A stretch of 64,000 bases of DNA from Verrucomicrobiaceae bacterium (GCA_027488755.1 JAIYAZ010000103.1:1-64000), one strand, 5' to 3'. Counted from the first letter of the stretch, positions 34,330-44,471 are shown. Made by a program: numbers and translations. Notes: generated by a model not told the origin, from the letters alone.

Positions 34330-37300
34330 CTAGCGCCGCGCGCCGGCGTTGAACTTGATCGCCATCTGTGCCTGGGTGAGGCGGATGACGGCGGGGTCGT
34401 TGGCGCTGGTCACGACGAGCAGGGACGATACGAGGGAGGCCCGGGTGGCGGGCGTGAGGCCGTCGAGTTGCATGCGAAGCTGGATGCTTTGGCCGGGGGG
34501 CAGCAACCCGGTCGTGGCCTTGAGGCTCGCCTTGGTGACGCGGGCGTCGCGGAAGGTGTAGGTGACCGCCGGCAGTCGGGCGCTCCGGCCGCGTTCGAGT
34601 GGCGTGAGGTGGGTGACGATGTTGAGCCGGAAATTGTCGACCTTGCCTCCCGCGTTCGTGAGCGTGAACAGCATGATTCCCTTCGCGGGGTCGGTCTCGG
34701 CGCGAACGCGGATTGCCGGTCGAGCAGGGGTGGGCGTGGCGCTCGGTTTAGGCGAGGCCGAAGGGCTCGGGGTCGCCGTCGGACTTGGGCTCGGGGTCGC
34801 GGTTGGGGTGGGCGTCGGGGTCGCGGTTGGGGTGGGCGTCGGGGACGGACCGGAGGTCACGACCTGCAAGTCGGCATCCAGCACCGTGAAGGCGGGCACA
34901 CCCTCGGGCAGGGTGACGACCACCGCCGCTTCGGAATCCACGCTCCAGAGGCGAAGTGGCGCGCCTGGCAGGTTGGTGCTGGCGGGCAACGGGGCGAAGG
35001 TGTTGGCCCCCCAAGTCTGCACCGTGGTGCCCGGGGCGTCCCCCGGCTGGGGGCTGATGGTGAGCACCTTCGCGCCGAGCCAGGCGGCGTCGGTGAGCTT
35101 CGTTTCGAGCGTGTCGTAAAGGGTCAGGCTGGTGGTCTCAAAAATCCGCCCGGATCCCAGCAGGACGCGCGAGCCATCCGGGGAAACCCGAATCGGGCTC
35201 TCGAAGCCGAAGCTGTCGTGGTAGGGCGTTTCCGTCTTGTTCCCGAGGCTGCCGGAGACCTCGATGGATTCCCCCAGGAGATCCCTGGGGCTGCCCGATC
35301 GGAAGAAGTAGATCGTTCGGTTTTCCTCGCTCCAAACGAACTCCGGGGAGGTTTCGTTCCAGTCCTTCCGGCCCAGGAGTGTGCCCTTGGCGTCGAAGAC
35401 ATAATGCGTGGCCCAGGGTCCGCTGGGGTCGCACGCAAAGAGCATCGGTCCCACGGCGGTCAGGCCCTTGACGGCCTGAGGGAGGTTCACCACCGGGGAT
35501 TCCGCCCCAAAATACGGCGCATACACCGAGGTGATCCGCCCTGTCTCGTAACCGAGGTAAACGCTTTGATTCGCGGCCGAGTAGGCGAGGTGCGTGGGCG
35601 GCGTCTCAAACCCGAGCGAGGACAGATAACGCCGCTCCGCGACCGACCAGCGGAACAGCGTGCGTTCGGATTTGCTAAGAAGGTAGACGATGCCTCCCCC
35701 GTAGGCGAGGGCATCCGGCGTGTAGGCGAGGCCGTCGGGATTGACCCCCGGGGGGGTGACGGCGGGGCTCAGGTAAGTCAACGGAACGCGGAGGGCCCAG
35801 ACCCCGCGGGTGTCGGCGGGGAAGAAAACCACGGCGGCGTCCTCCGTCAAAAACAGGCGGCGGGCGGGTCCGGGAACGGTCACCCGTCCCTTTTCCAGAT
35901 ACCGGTCGTTAAAGGAGGCAAGATAACCGGGACGCAGCAGCAGGCCTCCCCCGTCGCTCGTGAAGACAAGATCCGTGAGATTGCCGCCGAGACTGCCGGA
36001 ATAGGTGAGATTGCCCGCCTGGTAAACGAGGCCGGTGTTTTCCGCGACAAGGTCGGAGAAGATGGAAACGAAGGTCTGGTTCGCCGAGGCAAAACTCCCA
36101 TGGTAGGGACTGTCCGTCTGCGCGGTGAGGTTGCCGCCGGCATCCATCGCGATCTTCAGGATATCGCTGGGCGAGATGCCCGTGCTACGGCCGAAAAACG
36201 CATTTCGCTGCGCGGCAAACGAGAAGCCTGTGAGCGCGTAGTCGAAGTTTTTTGCGCCGAGGCTCTGCCCGGTCTCTTTATTGACCCAAGCGGATTTACT
36301 GCCGTTGGGATCGAAGAGGTAAAGGATGCCGTTGCGGGTGCGCAGCGTGCCGACCGAGAATCCACTGACGAGCAGGTCCGTGCGGGCGCTGCCGTCAAGG
36401 GCGTAGCGTGCAATGGCCGCGCCCGACGCGATATAGAGCCCGTTGGCGTCCACGGTAAACGCCGATGGGGTGGCGCCCGTGAGGGAGAGGGGCGCGAGCC
36501 ATTCGCCGGTGCTCAGGCGGTAGCGTTCGAGCCGCGCGGGCGAGGCAAAAAGAAAATACGCGAGGTCGCCGTGGGCTTGCGCGTCCAACCAGGCTGACGT
36601 GCTGGCGGGAGGGGGCGTGGGGAGCGGCGTCGGACTGGGCGTGGGGCTTGGCGAGGTCGTGGGGCTTGGGACGGGAGTGGCCGTCGGGCTCGGGGTGGGG
36701 CTCGGCGACGGCGTCGGGGTTGGCGTGGGGGACGGAGTGGGCGTCGGGGTTGGCGTCCCCTCCCCCTCGGGTTGGTTCAGCGCGATCGTGAAGGTGGCGA
36801 GCCTGCCTGCTTGGGCCACATTAAACTCGCTGGCGACAAAAAGCCGTCCGGCTGCGTAGCTCAGCGAGCCGCCCGCGGGCAGCGTCTGCATAAGGGCCTG
36901 ACTGGTGCGGTCAAACACGTAGGTGGCGTTCGAAGTCGCGACAAGGAGTCGGTCATTCGTTACAATGGGTTGACCGATGGGAGTCGCGGGCAGTGGATAA
37001 ACGCCCACCAGTGCTCCGGTAGCGAGCGAGTAGGCGGTGACCGTATTGCCAAGCAACGCGTAAACGTTGGTGCCGTCTACGGCCGGCGTGCCACTGAAGA
37101 AATCAGCCGTCACCGTCCAAGACTGTCGACGACTGGCGAGGCTGAGAGCACGGAGCGCGTATTGCGTGGCGACAATTACCTTGCCCCCGCTTACGACGAC
37201 GATGTGGCCCTGATTGTCGCTGTCGTAGGTGCGCGACCAGAGCGAGGTCCCCGTGGCGGCGTCGGCTGCTTCAAGGGAACCGTTGACCCAGCTGTAGATC

Positions 37301-37941
37301 ACCCCGTCGGCGTGGGTCGGGGTCCATTGGTCCTTCTGGGGACGGCTGACAAAAAACTTCTGCGCCCCCGTTGTGGCGTCAAAGCCGGTGATTCCACTGT
37401 ATGCCCCGCTCGCAACCCAGACCATATTTCCCGCCACGGTGGGCGCCCCGTAGCGTTCCCACTGCGCACTATGGGGCGCGTTCCAGAGGAGATTGCCGGT
37501 GGTCGCGTTCAGGCACCAGAGGTGAGTGTCGTTGTAGCTGTTCCCACGCTGGAAATAGACGCGGCCATTCGCATGCGTGGGGGGATTGATCGAATAGGCG
37601 TTCGCGAGAGCGTAGGTCCAGAGCGTTTCGCCCGTGTTTTCGTCCAAGGCGCCGGCCTGCATCCCGCTCGTGAAATACCCGTTGGTCGTGTAAAAGACGC
37701 GGCCACCGGACACGGCGACCGGGTTGATCGGCACGGTGAAGTTTCGGCTCCAACTGTCCGTGAAGGAATTCGGCCCCAGCGTCGCGGGATAAAAACCCGT
37801 GTGCTCCGGCCCGTTGCCAAAGGTCTCCCAACGACCCGTCGTCGGCTGCGCGGTCAGGTTTCCCGCGAAAAGCATCGCGCCGAGGGTGAACGCGCCACCC
37901 GCGCGACGCAGGAACGATGGGGAAAAAAGCGACCGGGCCAT
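34330..37941 (-). CDS. Giant secreted PQQ-propeller protein with Pro-Thr linkers
   Basis: A 1203-residue exported protein. A signal peptide ([15 protein letters not shown]) precedes a PQQ-like beta-propeller (about 40-390) with repeats such as [40 protein letters not shown] and [16 protein letters not shown] Pro/Thr/Ser linker (about 393-447) leads to a second, weaker propeller-like region (about 450-1025), then another such linker (about 1030-1075), and a C-terminal all-beta domain. The W-x-x-x-G-containing repeats are like PQQ/BamB blades, but no PQQ-enzyme active site was seen, so a scaffolding or ligand-binding role is more likely than dehydrogenase activity. The start at 37941 was chosen for the signal peptide. 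It lies 155 bases upstream of the beta-helix gene on the same strand. Confidence 0.75.
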   Translation of the reverse strand: MARSLFSPSFLRRAGGAFTLGAMLFAGNLTAQPTTGRWETFGNGPEHTGFYPATLGPNSFTDSWSRNFTVPINPVAVSGGRVFYTTNGYFTSGMQAGALDENTGETLWTYALANAYSINPPTHANGRVYFQRGNSYNDTHLWCLNATTGNLLWNAPHSAQWERYGAPTVAGNMVWVASGAYSGITGFDATTGAQKFFVSRPQKDQWTPTHADGVIYSWVNGSLEAADAATGTSLWSRTYDSDNQGHIVVVSGGKVIVATQYALRALSLASRRQSWTVTADFFSGTPAVDGTNVYALLGNTVTAYSLATGALVGVYPLPATPIGQPIVTNDRLLVATSNATYVFDRTSQALMQTLPAGGSLSYAAGRLFVASEFNVAQAGRLATFTIALNQPEGEGTPTPTPTPSPTPTPTPSPSPTPSPTATPVPSPTTSPSPTPSPTPLPTPPPASTSAWLDAQAHGDLAYFLFASPARLERYRLSTGEWLAPLSLTGATPSAFTVDANGLYIASGAAIARYALDGSARTDLLVSGFSVGTLRTRNGILYLFDPNGSKSAWVNKETGQSLGAKNFDYALTGFSFAAQRNAFFGRSTGISPSDILKIAMDAGGNLTAQTDSPYHGSFASANQTFVSIFSDLVAENTGLVYQAGNLTYSGSLGGNLTDLVFTSDGGGLLLRPGYLASFNDRYLEKGRVTVPGPARRLFLTEDAAVVFFPADTRGVWALRVPLTYLSPAVTPPGVNPDGLAYTPDALAYGGGIVYLLSKSERTLFRWSVAERRYLSSLGFETPPTHLAYSAANQSVYLGYETGRITSVYAPYFGAESPVVNLPQAVKGLTAVGPMLFACDPSGPWATHYVFDAKGTLLGRKDWNETSPEFVWSEENRTIYFFRSGSPRDLLGESIEVSGSLGNKTETPYHDSFGFESPIRVSPDGSRVLLGSGRIFETTSLTLYDTLETKLTDAAWLGAKVLTISPQPGDAPGTTVQTWGANTFAPLPASTNLPGAPLRLWSVDSEAAVVVTLPEGVPAFTVLDADLQVVTSGPSPTPTPTATPTPTPTATPSPSPTATPSPSASPKPSATPTPARPAIRVRAETDPAKGIMLFTLTNAGGKVDNFRLNIVTHLTPLERGRSARLPAVTYTFRDARVTKASLKATTGLLPPGQSIQLRMQLDGLTPATRASLVSSLLVVTSANDPAVIRLTQAQMAIKFNAGARR
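34724..34850. repeat. Tandem Pro-Thr codon repeat (linker 2)
   Basis: Short imperfect repeats of ggcgtcggggtc-like units encode alternating Pro, Thr, Ser and Ala in the PQQ-propeller protein. Such tracts are prone to length change by slippage. Confidence 0.8.
36604..36765. repeat. Tandem Pro-Thr codon repeat (linker 1)
   Basis: Longer tract of the same kind, with repeated ggcgtggggctt/gacggagtgggc-like units, joining the two halves of the PQQ-propeller protein. Confidence 0.85.
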
Positions 37942-38197
37942 GGGATGAAAAGCGGAGTCAGCCGCCTCCGCCTTGCTAGCAAAGCTATTGCGGGAGAAAA
38001 GGTCTTTTTCGAAAAATATTCGCATTTTCTGAAGCTGCTGGGCACGGGCCGGGATCTTTCGGACCGGAACTCTGCTCGCGCATCCGCGGGCTGTCTTCAG
38101 GCATTTGCAGGCTCAGCGCCAACTCCTTCACGGGGCGGAAAGAAAAAACTTCCGATGAGCGTGGATTTGCAGGGCCGACCCGCTATTCAAGAACGCC

Positions 38198-39112
38198 GTG
38201 TTTGCGGTGTTTCTTTCGCTGGTGCCCGTCGCCTTGATCGGCGCGCTTCTGCGGGCCTTCCTGCCCGGGGCCGAAGAGGCGCGGGTGGGGCTCAACCGCC
38301 TCGTCCTTTACGCCTTTCTGCCCGCGCTCGTGTTCCGCACGGTGATGACCTGCCCGATGGATCGCACGTTCGTGCTGGTTCCCCTCACCGCGGCCCTCAC
38401 CGCGCTGGTGATGGTCGCGCTTGGCGTCGCGGCGTTTCACTTTCTCCCGCTGCCGGGGGCGACGCGCGGGGCGTTAATTCTCGCCGCGGCCTTCGGCAAC
38501 GTGACCTACCTCGGCCTGCCGCTGCTCCAGGGCCTCTATCCGACCGAGGGTCTGGCCACCGCGACCGTGGCCGTGCTTTTTGAAGTCACGACCTCCACGC
38601 TGAACCTCACGCTCGGGGCGATGATCGCCATCGGCTACGGCACCGGGCAAAAGATCACCTTTGCCCTCACCGCCCGCGAAGCCCTGCGCCTGCCGCCGCT
38701 CTGGGCCCTTGCGGTCGCGTTGGTCTGGCGGGCGACCGGGCTGCCATGCCCGGATTTCCTCCTCGCCGGGGCCGGCGTGATGGCGGCGGCCGTGAGTGGC
38801 ATGATGATTCTCTCGCTCGGCATGGCGCTTCGTTTCCGGGCCACGCCCCTGCTTGCGCTCATCCTGCCGGTGGCCGCGCTGAAACTCCTCGTCTCGCCCT
38901 GGGTGGCCTCTGTGATCACCGGCCCAATCGGCCTCACTGGGCTCGAACGCGACCTTGCCGTGCTCGAGGCGGCGATGCCCAGCCAGTTGCTCTCGTTCGT
39001 GCTCGCCACCCGCTTCAAGCTCGACGAGGCCACGCTCTCCGCCGTCATCTTCGGCAATACCCTGCTCGCCCTCGTGACCCTTCCGTTGGTGCGAACGTGG
39101 TTGCTCGGTTAA
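38198..39112 (+). CDS. AEC-family transporter
   Basis: A 304-residue inner-membrane protein with about ten membrane segments in the two-bundle pattern of the auxin efflux carrier (AEC) family. GNVTYLGLPLLQGL near residue 110 is the family's conserved N-x-x-[FY]-x-G-[LI]-P loop. AEC members carry small organic acids; MdcF of malonate decarboxylase clusters belongs here. The start is GTG at 38198, which follows a low-complexity upstream sequence. It is divergent from the PQQ-propeller gene and 23 bases upstream of the GDSL esterase gene. Confidence 0.85.
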   Translation: MFAVFLSLVPVALIGALLRAFLPGAEEARVGLNRLVLYAFLPALVFRTVMTCPMDRTFVLVPLTAALTALVMVALGVAAFHFLPLPGATRGALILAAAFGNVTYLGLPLLQGLYPTEGLATATVAVLFEVTTSTLNLTLGAMIAIGYGTGQKITFALTAREALRLPPLWALAVALVWRATGLPCPDFLLAGAGVMAAAVSGMMILSLGMALRFRATPLLALILPVAALKLLVSPWVASVITGPIGLTGLERDLAVLEAAMPSQLLSFVLATRFKLDEATLSAVIFGNTLLALVTLPLVRTWLLG

Positions 39113-39135
39113 CCCTCTTTTCCCCTCCCCCATCC

Positions 39136-39747
39136 ATGTCCATCGATTCCCCTCTCGCCCCCGGCCGGGTCGCCTGCGTCGGCGACAGCATCACCGAAGG
39201 CGCCGGCGCCGAGCCCGGCCGCTCCTACCCGACCCAGCTTCAGGAAATGCTCGGGCCCGCCTGGGAGGTCGGAAACTTCGGCGTCAGCGGCCGCACGCTG
39301 CTGCGCAAAGGCGACTTTCCCTACTGGAACGAGCCGGCCCTGTCCGCCGCCCTGGCCTTCGCCCCGCAGGTCGTCATCGTCATGCTGGGAACCAACGACA
39401 CCAAGCCGCAAAACTGGGCCCATCGCGCGGAATTCCCCGGCGACTACCGCGACCTCCTTCAGCGGTTTCAGGCCCTGCCCGGGCGTCCGCGATTGTTTGC
39501 CTGCCTGCCCTGCCCCGTCGTCGCGCCTGGAAACTTCGACATCACGCAGGCCGGGGTGGAGGCCGAGATTCCGTGGATTCGCGCCGTGGCCGCCGAGCTC
39601 GGCGCGGGTCTTATTGACATGCAGGCCGCGCTCGCGGGCCGGCCGGAGCTTCTGCCCGACTGCGTGCATCCGAACACCGCGGGCGCGCGGGAAATGGCCC
39701 GCGCCGCCTGCCGGGCCCTGACGGGTCGGGCGCCCGGGGACGCCTAA
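39136..39747 (+). CDS. GDSL/SGNH hydrolase
   Basis: A 203-residue SGNH-fold esterase or lipase. Conserved blocks: VACVGDSITEGAG (catalytic Ser), FGVSGRTLL (block II Gly), VVIVMLGTNDTK (block III Asn) and LPDCVHPNTAGA (Asp-x-x-His). All four catalytic residues are present, so the enzyme should be active on an ester of unknown nature. There is no signal peptide, so it is probably cytoplasmic. The gene is close behind the AEC transporter and ends 8 bases before the convergent hybrid kinase gene. Confidence 0.9.
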   Translation: MSIDSPLAPGRVACVGDSITEGAGAEPGRSYPTQLQEMLGPAWEVGNFGVSGRTLLRKGDFPYWNEPALSAALAFAPQVVIVMLGTNDTKPQNWAHRAEFPGDYRDLLQRFQALPGRPRLFACLPCPVVAPGNFDITQAGVEAEIPWIRAVAAELGAGLIDMQAALAGRPELLPDCVHPNTAGAREMARAACRALTGRAPGDA

Positions 39748-39755
39748 CCACCGGC

Positions 39756-42092
39756 CTACGCCCGGCTTTGCGCCGCGCGCACGAGGGCCTGCACCAGCAG
39801 CTCGGGGCGCAGCGGCTTGGTGAGATAGTCGTCCATGCCGCTTTCCCGGCAAAGGGCGTGATCCTCCTTCGAGGCGTGAGCGGTGAGCGCGATCACCGTG
39901 GGACGATGCTCGGCGGGGAGAATCTCACGCAGCAGCCGGGTGGCTTCGAGGCCGTCCATGTCGGGCATCTGCACGTCCATGAGCACGACATCAAACGGAC
40001 GCGCCTGGAGGGCCGCAATCGCCTCGTGTCCGTTGGCCACAACCTCCGCGCGGTAACCGAGGCGCGAGAGCACGAGCATGCCGAGTTTCTGGTTCGCGGG
40101 ATTGTCCTCGGCGAGCAGGATGCGCAGCGGATACTTCGCGGCGAGCTGGCTGGCGGCGGGGTCCACGGGCCGGTCCAGCGGCTCGCTTCCCGCGAGGAGC
40201 GCGAGGGTTTTTTTGAGCAGCCGGGGATTCACCGGCTTCGTGAAAACGCGGGCGAACAAACCCGACGGCACGTCCTGCCCCGAGATGCCCGACGAGAGCA
40301 GCAGGATCGGCTGCGCACGCCCCGCCGGCCTTGCCCGGGCGGCCTTGGCGGCCTCAAGCCCGTCCATGACCGGCATGTGGTAATCCATGAGGAGCACGTC
40401 GTAAACGCCCCCGTCCTCAAGAAACGCCAGAATCGCCGCCCCGCTTTCAAACGCGAGCGCCTCCGCGCCCCATGCCTCCATCTGCAACGAGAGGTAGCGG
40501 CGGTTCGTGTCGTTGTCGTCCACCACCGCGACGCGCAGACCGGCCAGCGGCCGCGATTGATTCGTCGCCGCCACCGCGGCGGCGGCATGTGGATCGATCT
40601 CCATCCGCACGTTGAAGCGGAAGCTGCTGCCCTGGCCCGCCTGGCTTTCGACCACGATATGTCCGCCCATGAGCTCGACGAGGCGGCGCGAGATCGCCAG
40701 CCCCAGCCCGGTGCCGCCGAACCGCCGGGTCGTGCTCGCATCGGCCTGGATAAAGGGCTCAAGGATGCGCGCCCGCTGCGACGCGGACATCCCGATGCCC
40801 GTGTCGCGCACCTGGAAGCGGAGATGAACCGCGTTCGCGTCGTCGCCGGCCGGCTCGCGTTTGACGGTGACGTCGATCTCCCCGGTCTCGGTGAATTTCA
40901 CCGCGTTGGTGAGCAGATTGGTGAGGACCTGACGCAGGCGTGTCACGTCGCCGAGGAGCAATTCCGGACACTCGTCGTCCACGAGCGCGCAGACCTCGAG
41001 ACCCTTGCGGTTCGCGTCGGGCATGATGAGCGCGAGGCAGTCATCCACCGCCTCGCGGAGGTTGAAGGGCACCTGCTCGAGTTCGATGCGGCCGGCCTCG
41101 ATCTTGGAAAAATCGAGAATGTCGTTCACCACGGACAGCAGCGTCTCCGCGCTGCGGTGCAGCGTGTCAGTGAACTCGAACTGCTCGGCGTTCAGGTGCG
41201 TTTCGAGCAGGAGGTTCGAGAAGCCGATCACGCTGTTGAGCGGGGTGCGGATCTCGTGGCTCATCGCCGAGAGGAACGACGACTTCGCCCGGTTCGCGCG
41301 CTCGGCCTCCTCCTTCGCGGCGCGGAGGGATTCCTCCACCTCCTTTTGCGCGGTCACGTCCCGCGCCACGGCCAGCACATCCTCCGCCCCGCACGGGGTG
41401 ATGCGCACCTCGTAAAATCGCGGCAGCCCCGCGTCGAGCAGGTCAAACTCGAAGGCCACGCACTTGCCGCCGGCCGGCAACGCCGCGATCTCCGCGCGGA
41501 AACGCGCCGCCACCTCCGCCGGGAACAAATCCTCCAACCGGCACTTCGGGGTCTCGCCGTTCGGACCGCCGGCCTCCTGCGCCGGCGCCGGTCCGCGGTA
41601 GTCCTGCAGGACAAGGCCGTCACGGCGCAGAAAAAGCACGCGGTCGGGCGTGGCGTCCAGCAGCGCGCGGCTGCGGTCGTCGCGCTCCTTGTCCAGGAAG
41701 TATTCGCGCACCGCCTGCCGGACGATCTGCACGAGCTGGTTGCTGTTCCAGGGCTTGGCGATGAAGCGGTAGAGATCCGCCTCGTTCACCGCGTTGGTCA
41801 CGCCCTCGATGTTGGCCTGACCGGTTAGCATGATCTTCAGCGTCTTTTGCGAGACGATCTGAATGTGCCGCAGCAGCTCGTCGCCGCGCATGAGCGGCAT
41901 CACGTAGTCGGAGATCACAAGCGGCACCTCCCGCCCCTCGGCGAGCAGCTCCTTCACCACTTCGAGCGCGTCGGTTCCATCCTCCGCGATCTCGATCACG
42001 TAGTCATCGCCCACCGCCTGCGAAAGCGTCGTGCGCAGGCTGTCGAGGACGAACTTTTCGTCGTCCACGCAGACGATGACCGGTTTGCTCAT
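39756..42092 (-). CDS. Hybrid sensor histidine kinase (REC-PAS-HK-REC-REC)
   Basis: A 778-residue soluble phosphorelay protein. In order: an N-terminal receiver (1-125; phosphoacceptor Asp62 in VISDYVMPLMRG), a PAS-like domain (about 140-265), HisKA with FLSAMSHEIRTPLNSVIGF (about 285-350), HATPase with GTGLGLAISRRLVELMGG (about 400-515), a second receiver (LLMDYHMPVMDG) and a third receiver (VVLMDVQMPDMDG, LTAHASKEDH). No membrane segments are present, so it senses an internal or relayed signal. The start at 42092 overlaps the preceding response-regulator gene by four bases. Confidence 0.95.
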   Translation of the reverse strand: MSKPVIVCVDDEKFVLDSLRTTLSQAVGDDYVIEIAEDGTDALEVVKELLAEGREVPLVISDYVMPLMRGDELLRHIQIVSQKTLKIMLTGQANIEGVTNAVNEADLYRFIAKPWNSNQLVQIVRQAVREYFLDKERDDRSRALLDATPDRVLFLRRDGLVLQDYRGPAPAQEAGGPNGETPKCRLEDLFPAEVAARFRAEIAALPAGGKCVAFEFDLLDAGLPRFYEVRITPCGAEDVLAVARDVTAQKEVEESLRAAKEEAERANRAKSSFLSAMSHEIRTPLNSVIGFSNLLLETHLNAEQFEFTDTLHRSAETLLSVVNDILDFSKIEAGRIELEQVPFNLREAVDDCLALIMPDANRKGLEVCALVDDECPELLLGDVTRLRQVLTNLLTNAVKFTETGEIDVTVKREPAGDDANAVHLRFQVRDTGIGMSASQRARILEPFIQADASTTRRFGGTGLGLAISRRLVELMGGHIVVESQAGQGSSFRFNVRMEIDPHAAAAVAATNQSRPLAGLRVAVVDDNDTNRRYLSLQMEAWGAEALAFESGAAILAFLEDGGVYDVLLMDYHMPVMDGLEAAKAARARPAGRAQPILLLSSGISGQDVPSGLFARVFTKPVNPRLLKKTLALLAGSEPLDRPVDPAASQLAAKYPLRILLAEDNPANQKLGMLVLSRLGYRAEVVANGHEAIAALQARPFDVVLMDVQMPDMDGLEATRLLREILPAEHRPTVIALTAHASKEDHALCRESGMDDYLTKPLRPELLVQALVRAAQSRA

Positions 42093-42484
42093 AGCTTCGC
42101 CAGGCCGCTGTCGATGGTCTCGATGAGGTCGGACTCCTTCCACGGCTTGTGCAGGCAGCGGTGGAGCGAGGCCTCCTTCGTGGTGCGCTCGATCGCCTCC
42201 GGCGTCGCCTGGCCGGTGAGCATCACCTTCACGATGCCCGGGAAGCGCTGGTGCACCTTCACCAGAAATTCATCGCCGCGGATGCCGGGCATGAGCCAGT
42301 CCGACACGATAATGATGACGTCCAGCTCGTCCTGCTGGAACTCCGCGAGCAGCTCGAGCGCGTCCTCCGCGCTCTCCGCGATCTCGCATTGGTAGCTTTT
42401 GCCGTAGTGGTTCGTGAGCTGGGTGCGCAGCGTATCGAGCACCATCTTCTCGTCGTCCACGCAAAGGATGATATTTTTTTTCAT
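42089..42484 (-). CDS. Stand-alone receiver-domain response regulator
   Basis: A 131-residue receiver without an output domain. The acidic pair is in ILCVDDEK, phosphoacceptor Asp62 in IIIVSDWLMPGIRGDE, the Thr in VMLTGQAT, and the Lys in CLHKPW. It is clearly paralogous with the N-terminal receiver of the hybrid kinase (both start VDDEK, then VLDTLR or VLDSLR, with Asp62 and LTGQA). It lies between the two kinase genes (11 bases after one, four-base overlap with the other), so it is probably a shuttle in one phosphorelay. Confidence 0.93.
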   Translation of the reverse strand: MKKNIILCVDDEKMVLDTLRTQLTNHYGKSYQCEIAESAEDALELLAEFQQDELDVIIIVSDWLMPGIRGDEFLVKVHQRFPGIVKVMLTGQATPEAIERTTKEASLHRCLHKPWKESDLIETIDSGLAKL

Positions 42485-42495
42485 GTTCGGAAATT

Positions 42496-43950
42496 TCAGT
42501 TCTGGGCTCCCCCCGCGACCGGCAGGATCACCTCAAAGGTGGCTCCCTTCCCCGGCTCGCTGCGGACGGAAATCGTGCCGTTGTGCTTCTCCACAATCTG
42601 CCGGACGATGTGCAGGCCGAGCCCGCTCCCCTCGCCCGCCGGCTTCGTGGTGAAGAACGGGTCAAAAATGCGCTCGGCGATTTCGTGCGGAATGCCGTGG
42701 CCGGAGTCCGCGAAGGTCGCGCGGATTTTCTCCCCGCCATCGATGGGCTCGACCTTGATCGACAGCGTGCCCTGGAGGTTCACCGCGTGGATCGCGTTGT
42801 GGATGAGATTCGTCCACACCTGGTTGAGCTCGTCCGGCCGGCAACGAATTTCCGGCGTCGGCGAGTAGTTGCGCTCCACGATCACGCCGCGCTTGAGCTG
42901 GTTGTGGTAAAGGGTGAGCACCGTGTCGATGCCCTCGCTCACCTGTGCGTAGGCCCATTCGCCGACGCGGTCAAAGTGCGCGTAACTCTTGAGCGCGAAC
43001 ACGACCTTGCCCGCCCGGTCCCCCGCCGTCGCAATGATGCTCGCGCTGCGGCCCAGCCCGGAAAGCTTGTAGGCCATGTCCAGATACTGCGCGCCCTGTG
43101 GATGGCGCAGCATCGGCAGCAGGCCGTCGATGTCCTCGGAGATGCCCATCATCACAAAGATCTCCGCGGCATGGTCGGCGTTCTCAATGCCCTCCTCCTG
43201 GAAACGGCGGCGCAACGCATTGCGGTGCTGCCGTTCCTCGCGGGCGGACAGCGGCGACGCCGGATTCACCGATCTCCGCACGAGTTCCAAAAACGTGCCC
43301 TCAAACTCCGCCGGCAGCGTGCGGAAAAACGCCGGCAGGATTTGCAGAATCTGATCCAGCGTGCCGGAGATGTTGCCCACCGCCGCGCCAATCGCTCCGA
43401 GCGGCGTGTTCACCTCGTGGGCAACGCCGGCGATCAACTGCCCGAGCAGCGCCATCTTCTCCGACTCCACGAGCTGGAGTTCGGCCTTGCGCAGCGCCGA
43501 CTCAGCCTGCTTGCGCTCGGTGATGTCCCGCCCGATGCCGATGATGCCTACGATCGTCCCATCCTCGGCGTGGAGCGGAATCTTGCTCGTGAACACCCAG
43601 TATTCGTCCCCCGTGTGCTTGCGGATGATGCGCTCCTCCACCGCGAGCATCGGCTCGCCCGTGGCCATGATGTGCTGCTCGTTCTCGTAGAACCCGCGGG
43701 CATCCTCCGCGTCATGGAAGTCGAAGTCGGTCTTGCCGATCATCTCCTCCGGCGAGGCAAAACCCGAGGATTTCGCGTGGGAAAGGCTGCTCCGGATCAA
43801 CCGACACTGGCGGTCCTTGAAGTAAAGGTGGTCCGGGTGGGACTCAAGCAGGGCTTTCAGCAGCAGCCCATCGGAAAAACTCTCGACAATTTTTTCGGCA
43901 CTCTTTGTGGAGTCCGAACCGACCTCCGGCGTGGCAGGGGAATGGTCCAT
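42496..43950 (-). CDS. PAS-domain sensor histidine kinase
   Basis: A 484-residue soluble kinase. A PAS domain covers about 28-150 (SHPDHLYFKDRQCRLIRSS, GIIGIGRDITERKQAE). The phosphoacceptor His is in GQLIAGVAHEVNTPLGAIGA (about 175), followed by an unusually long helical insertion of ~140 residues (LSAREERQHRNALRRRF) before the ATPase domain (DELNQVWTNLIHNAIHAV, GHGIPHEIAERIFDPFFTT, GSGLGLHIVRQIV). The insertion is known in a class of bacterial kinases of uncertain subgroup. The start at 43950 was chosen because the 36 residues upstream look non-coding. First gene of the leftward signalling cluster. Confidence 0.92.
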   Translation of the reverse strand: MDHSPATPEVGSDSTKSAEKIVESFSDGLLLKALLESHPDHLYFKDRQCRLIRSSLSHAKSSGFASPEEMIGKTDFDFHDAEDARGFYENEQHIMATGEPMLAVEERIIRKHTGDEYWVFTSKIPLHAEDGTIVGIIGIGRDITERKQAESALRKAELQLVESEKMALLGQLIAGVAHEVNTPLGAIGAAVGNISGTLDQILQILPAFFRTLPAEFEGTFLELVRRSVNPASPLSAREERQHRNALRRRFQEEGIENADHAAEIFVMMGISEDIDGLLPMLRHPQGAQYLDMAYKLSGLGRSASIIATAGDRAGKVVFALKSYAHFDRVGEWAYAQVSEGIDTVLTLYHNQLKRGVIVERNYSPTPEIRCRPDELNQVWTNLIHNAIHAVNLQGTLSIKVEPIDGGEKIRATFADSGHGIPHEIAERIFDPFFTTKPAGEGSGLGLHIVRQIVEKHNGTISVRSEPGKGATFEVILPVAGGAQN

Positions 43951-44048
43951 CGGTTCTAAAGGGGTGAGACGAGGGTTATTCACAACGCGGCCCTGCGTCG
44001 ATGAAAAACCACGGTGCGCGCCGCAGCCGACTCTGCTCCAATGCCGGC

Positions 44049-44471
44049 ATGAAGCCATGGATTCTCTGGGCGGTGATGGCCATGCTCTTTGCCGGATTCA
44101 CCTCCACCATCGCCAAGCTGGGGCTCACCGGAATCTCGGGCGAACTCGGGCTGGCCATCCGCACGATTTTTGTGTTCGTCCTCGTGCTGACCTTTGCGGC
44201 GTTTGCGGTGCCCGCGTCCGAACTGAGCCAGCTCACCGGTCGCAACTGGGCCTGGCTCGGCCTCTCCGGCGCGACCACGGCGCTTTCGTGGATTTTCTAC
44301 TACAAGGCCCTCAAACAGGGCGAGGTCGCCACCATCGCGCTGATCGACAAGGGCAGCATCCTCGTCGCGATCGTTCTGGCCGTGCTCATCCTCAAGGAAC
44401 AGCTCACCCTGCGCCTCATCGGCGGCGGCGCGCTCATGCTGGCCGGGTTGCTGGTCATCGCCCGAAAGTAA
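44049..44471 (+). CDS. Single-domain EamA-family membrane protein
   Basis: A 140-residue protein with about five membrane segments forming one EamA domain (half of the ten-helix drug/metabolite transporter fold), including ALSWIFYYKALKQGEVATIA and VLAVLILKEQLTLRLIGGGA, the conserved glutamate-containing part. Half-size members work as dimers. The substrate is unknown. Its start overlaps nothing and lies 98 bases from the divergent kinase gene; the next gene starts 3 bases after its stop. Confidence 0.8.
   Translation: MKPWILWAVMAMLFAGFTSTIAKLGLTGISGELGLAIRTIFVFVLVLTFAAFAVPASELSQLTGRNWAWLGLSGATTALSWIFYYKALKQGEVATIALIDKGSILVAIVLAVLILKEQLTLRLIGGGALMLAGLLVIARK

Noticed and set aside
36604-36765. 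Short tandem repeats considered as a CRISPR or regulatory array
   Set aside because: The units are in-frame Pro-Thr codons without unique spacers.
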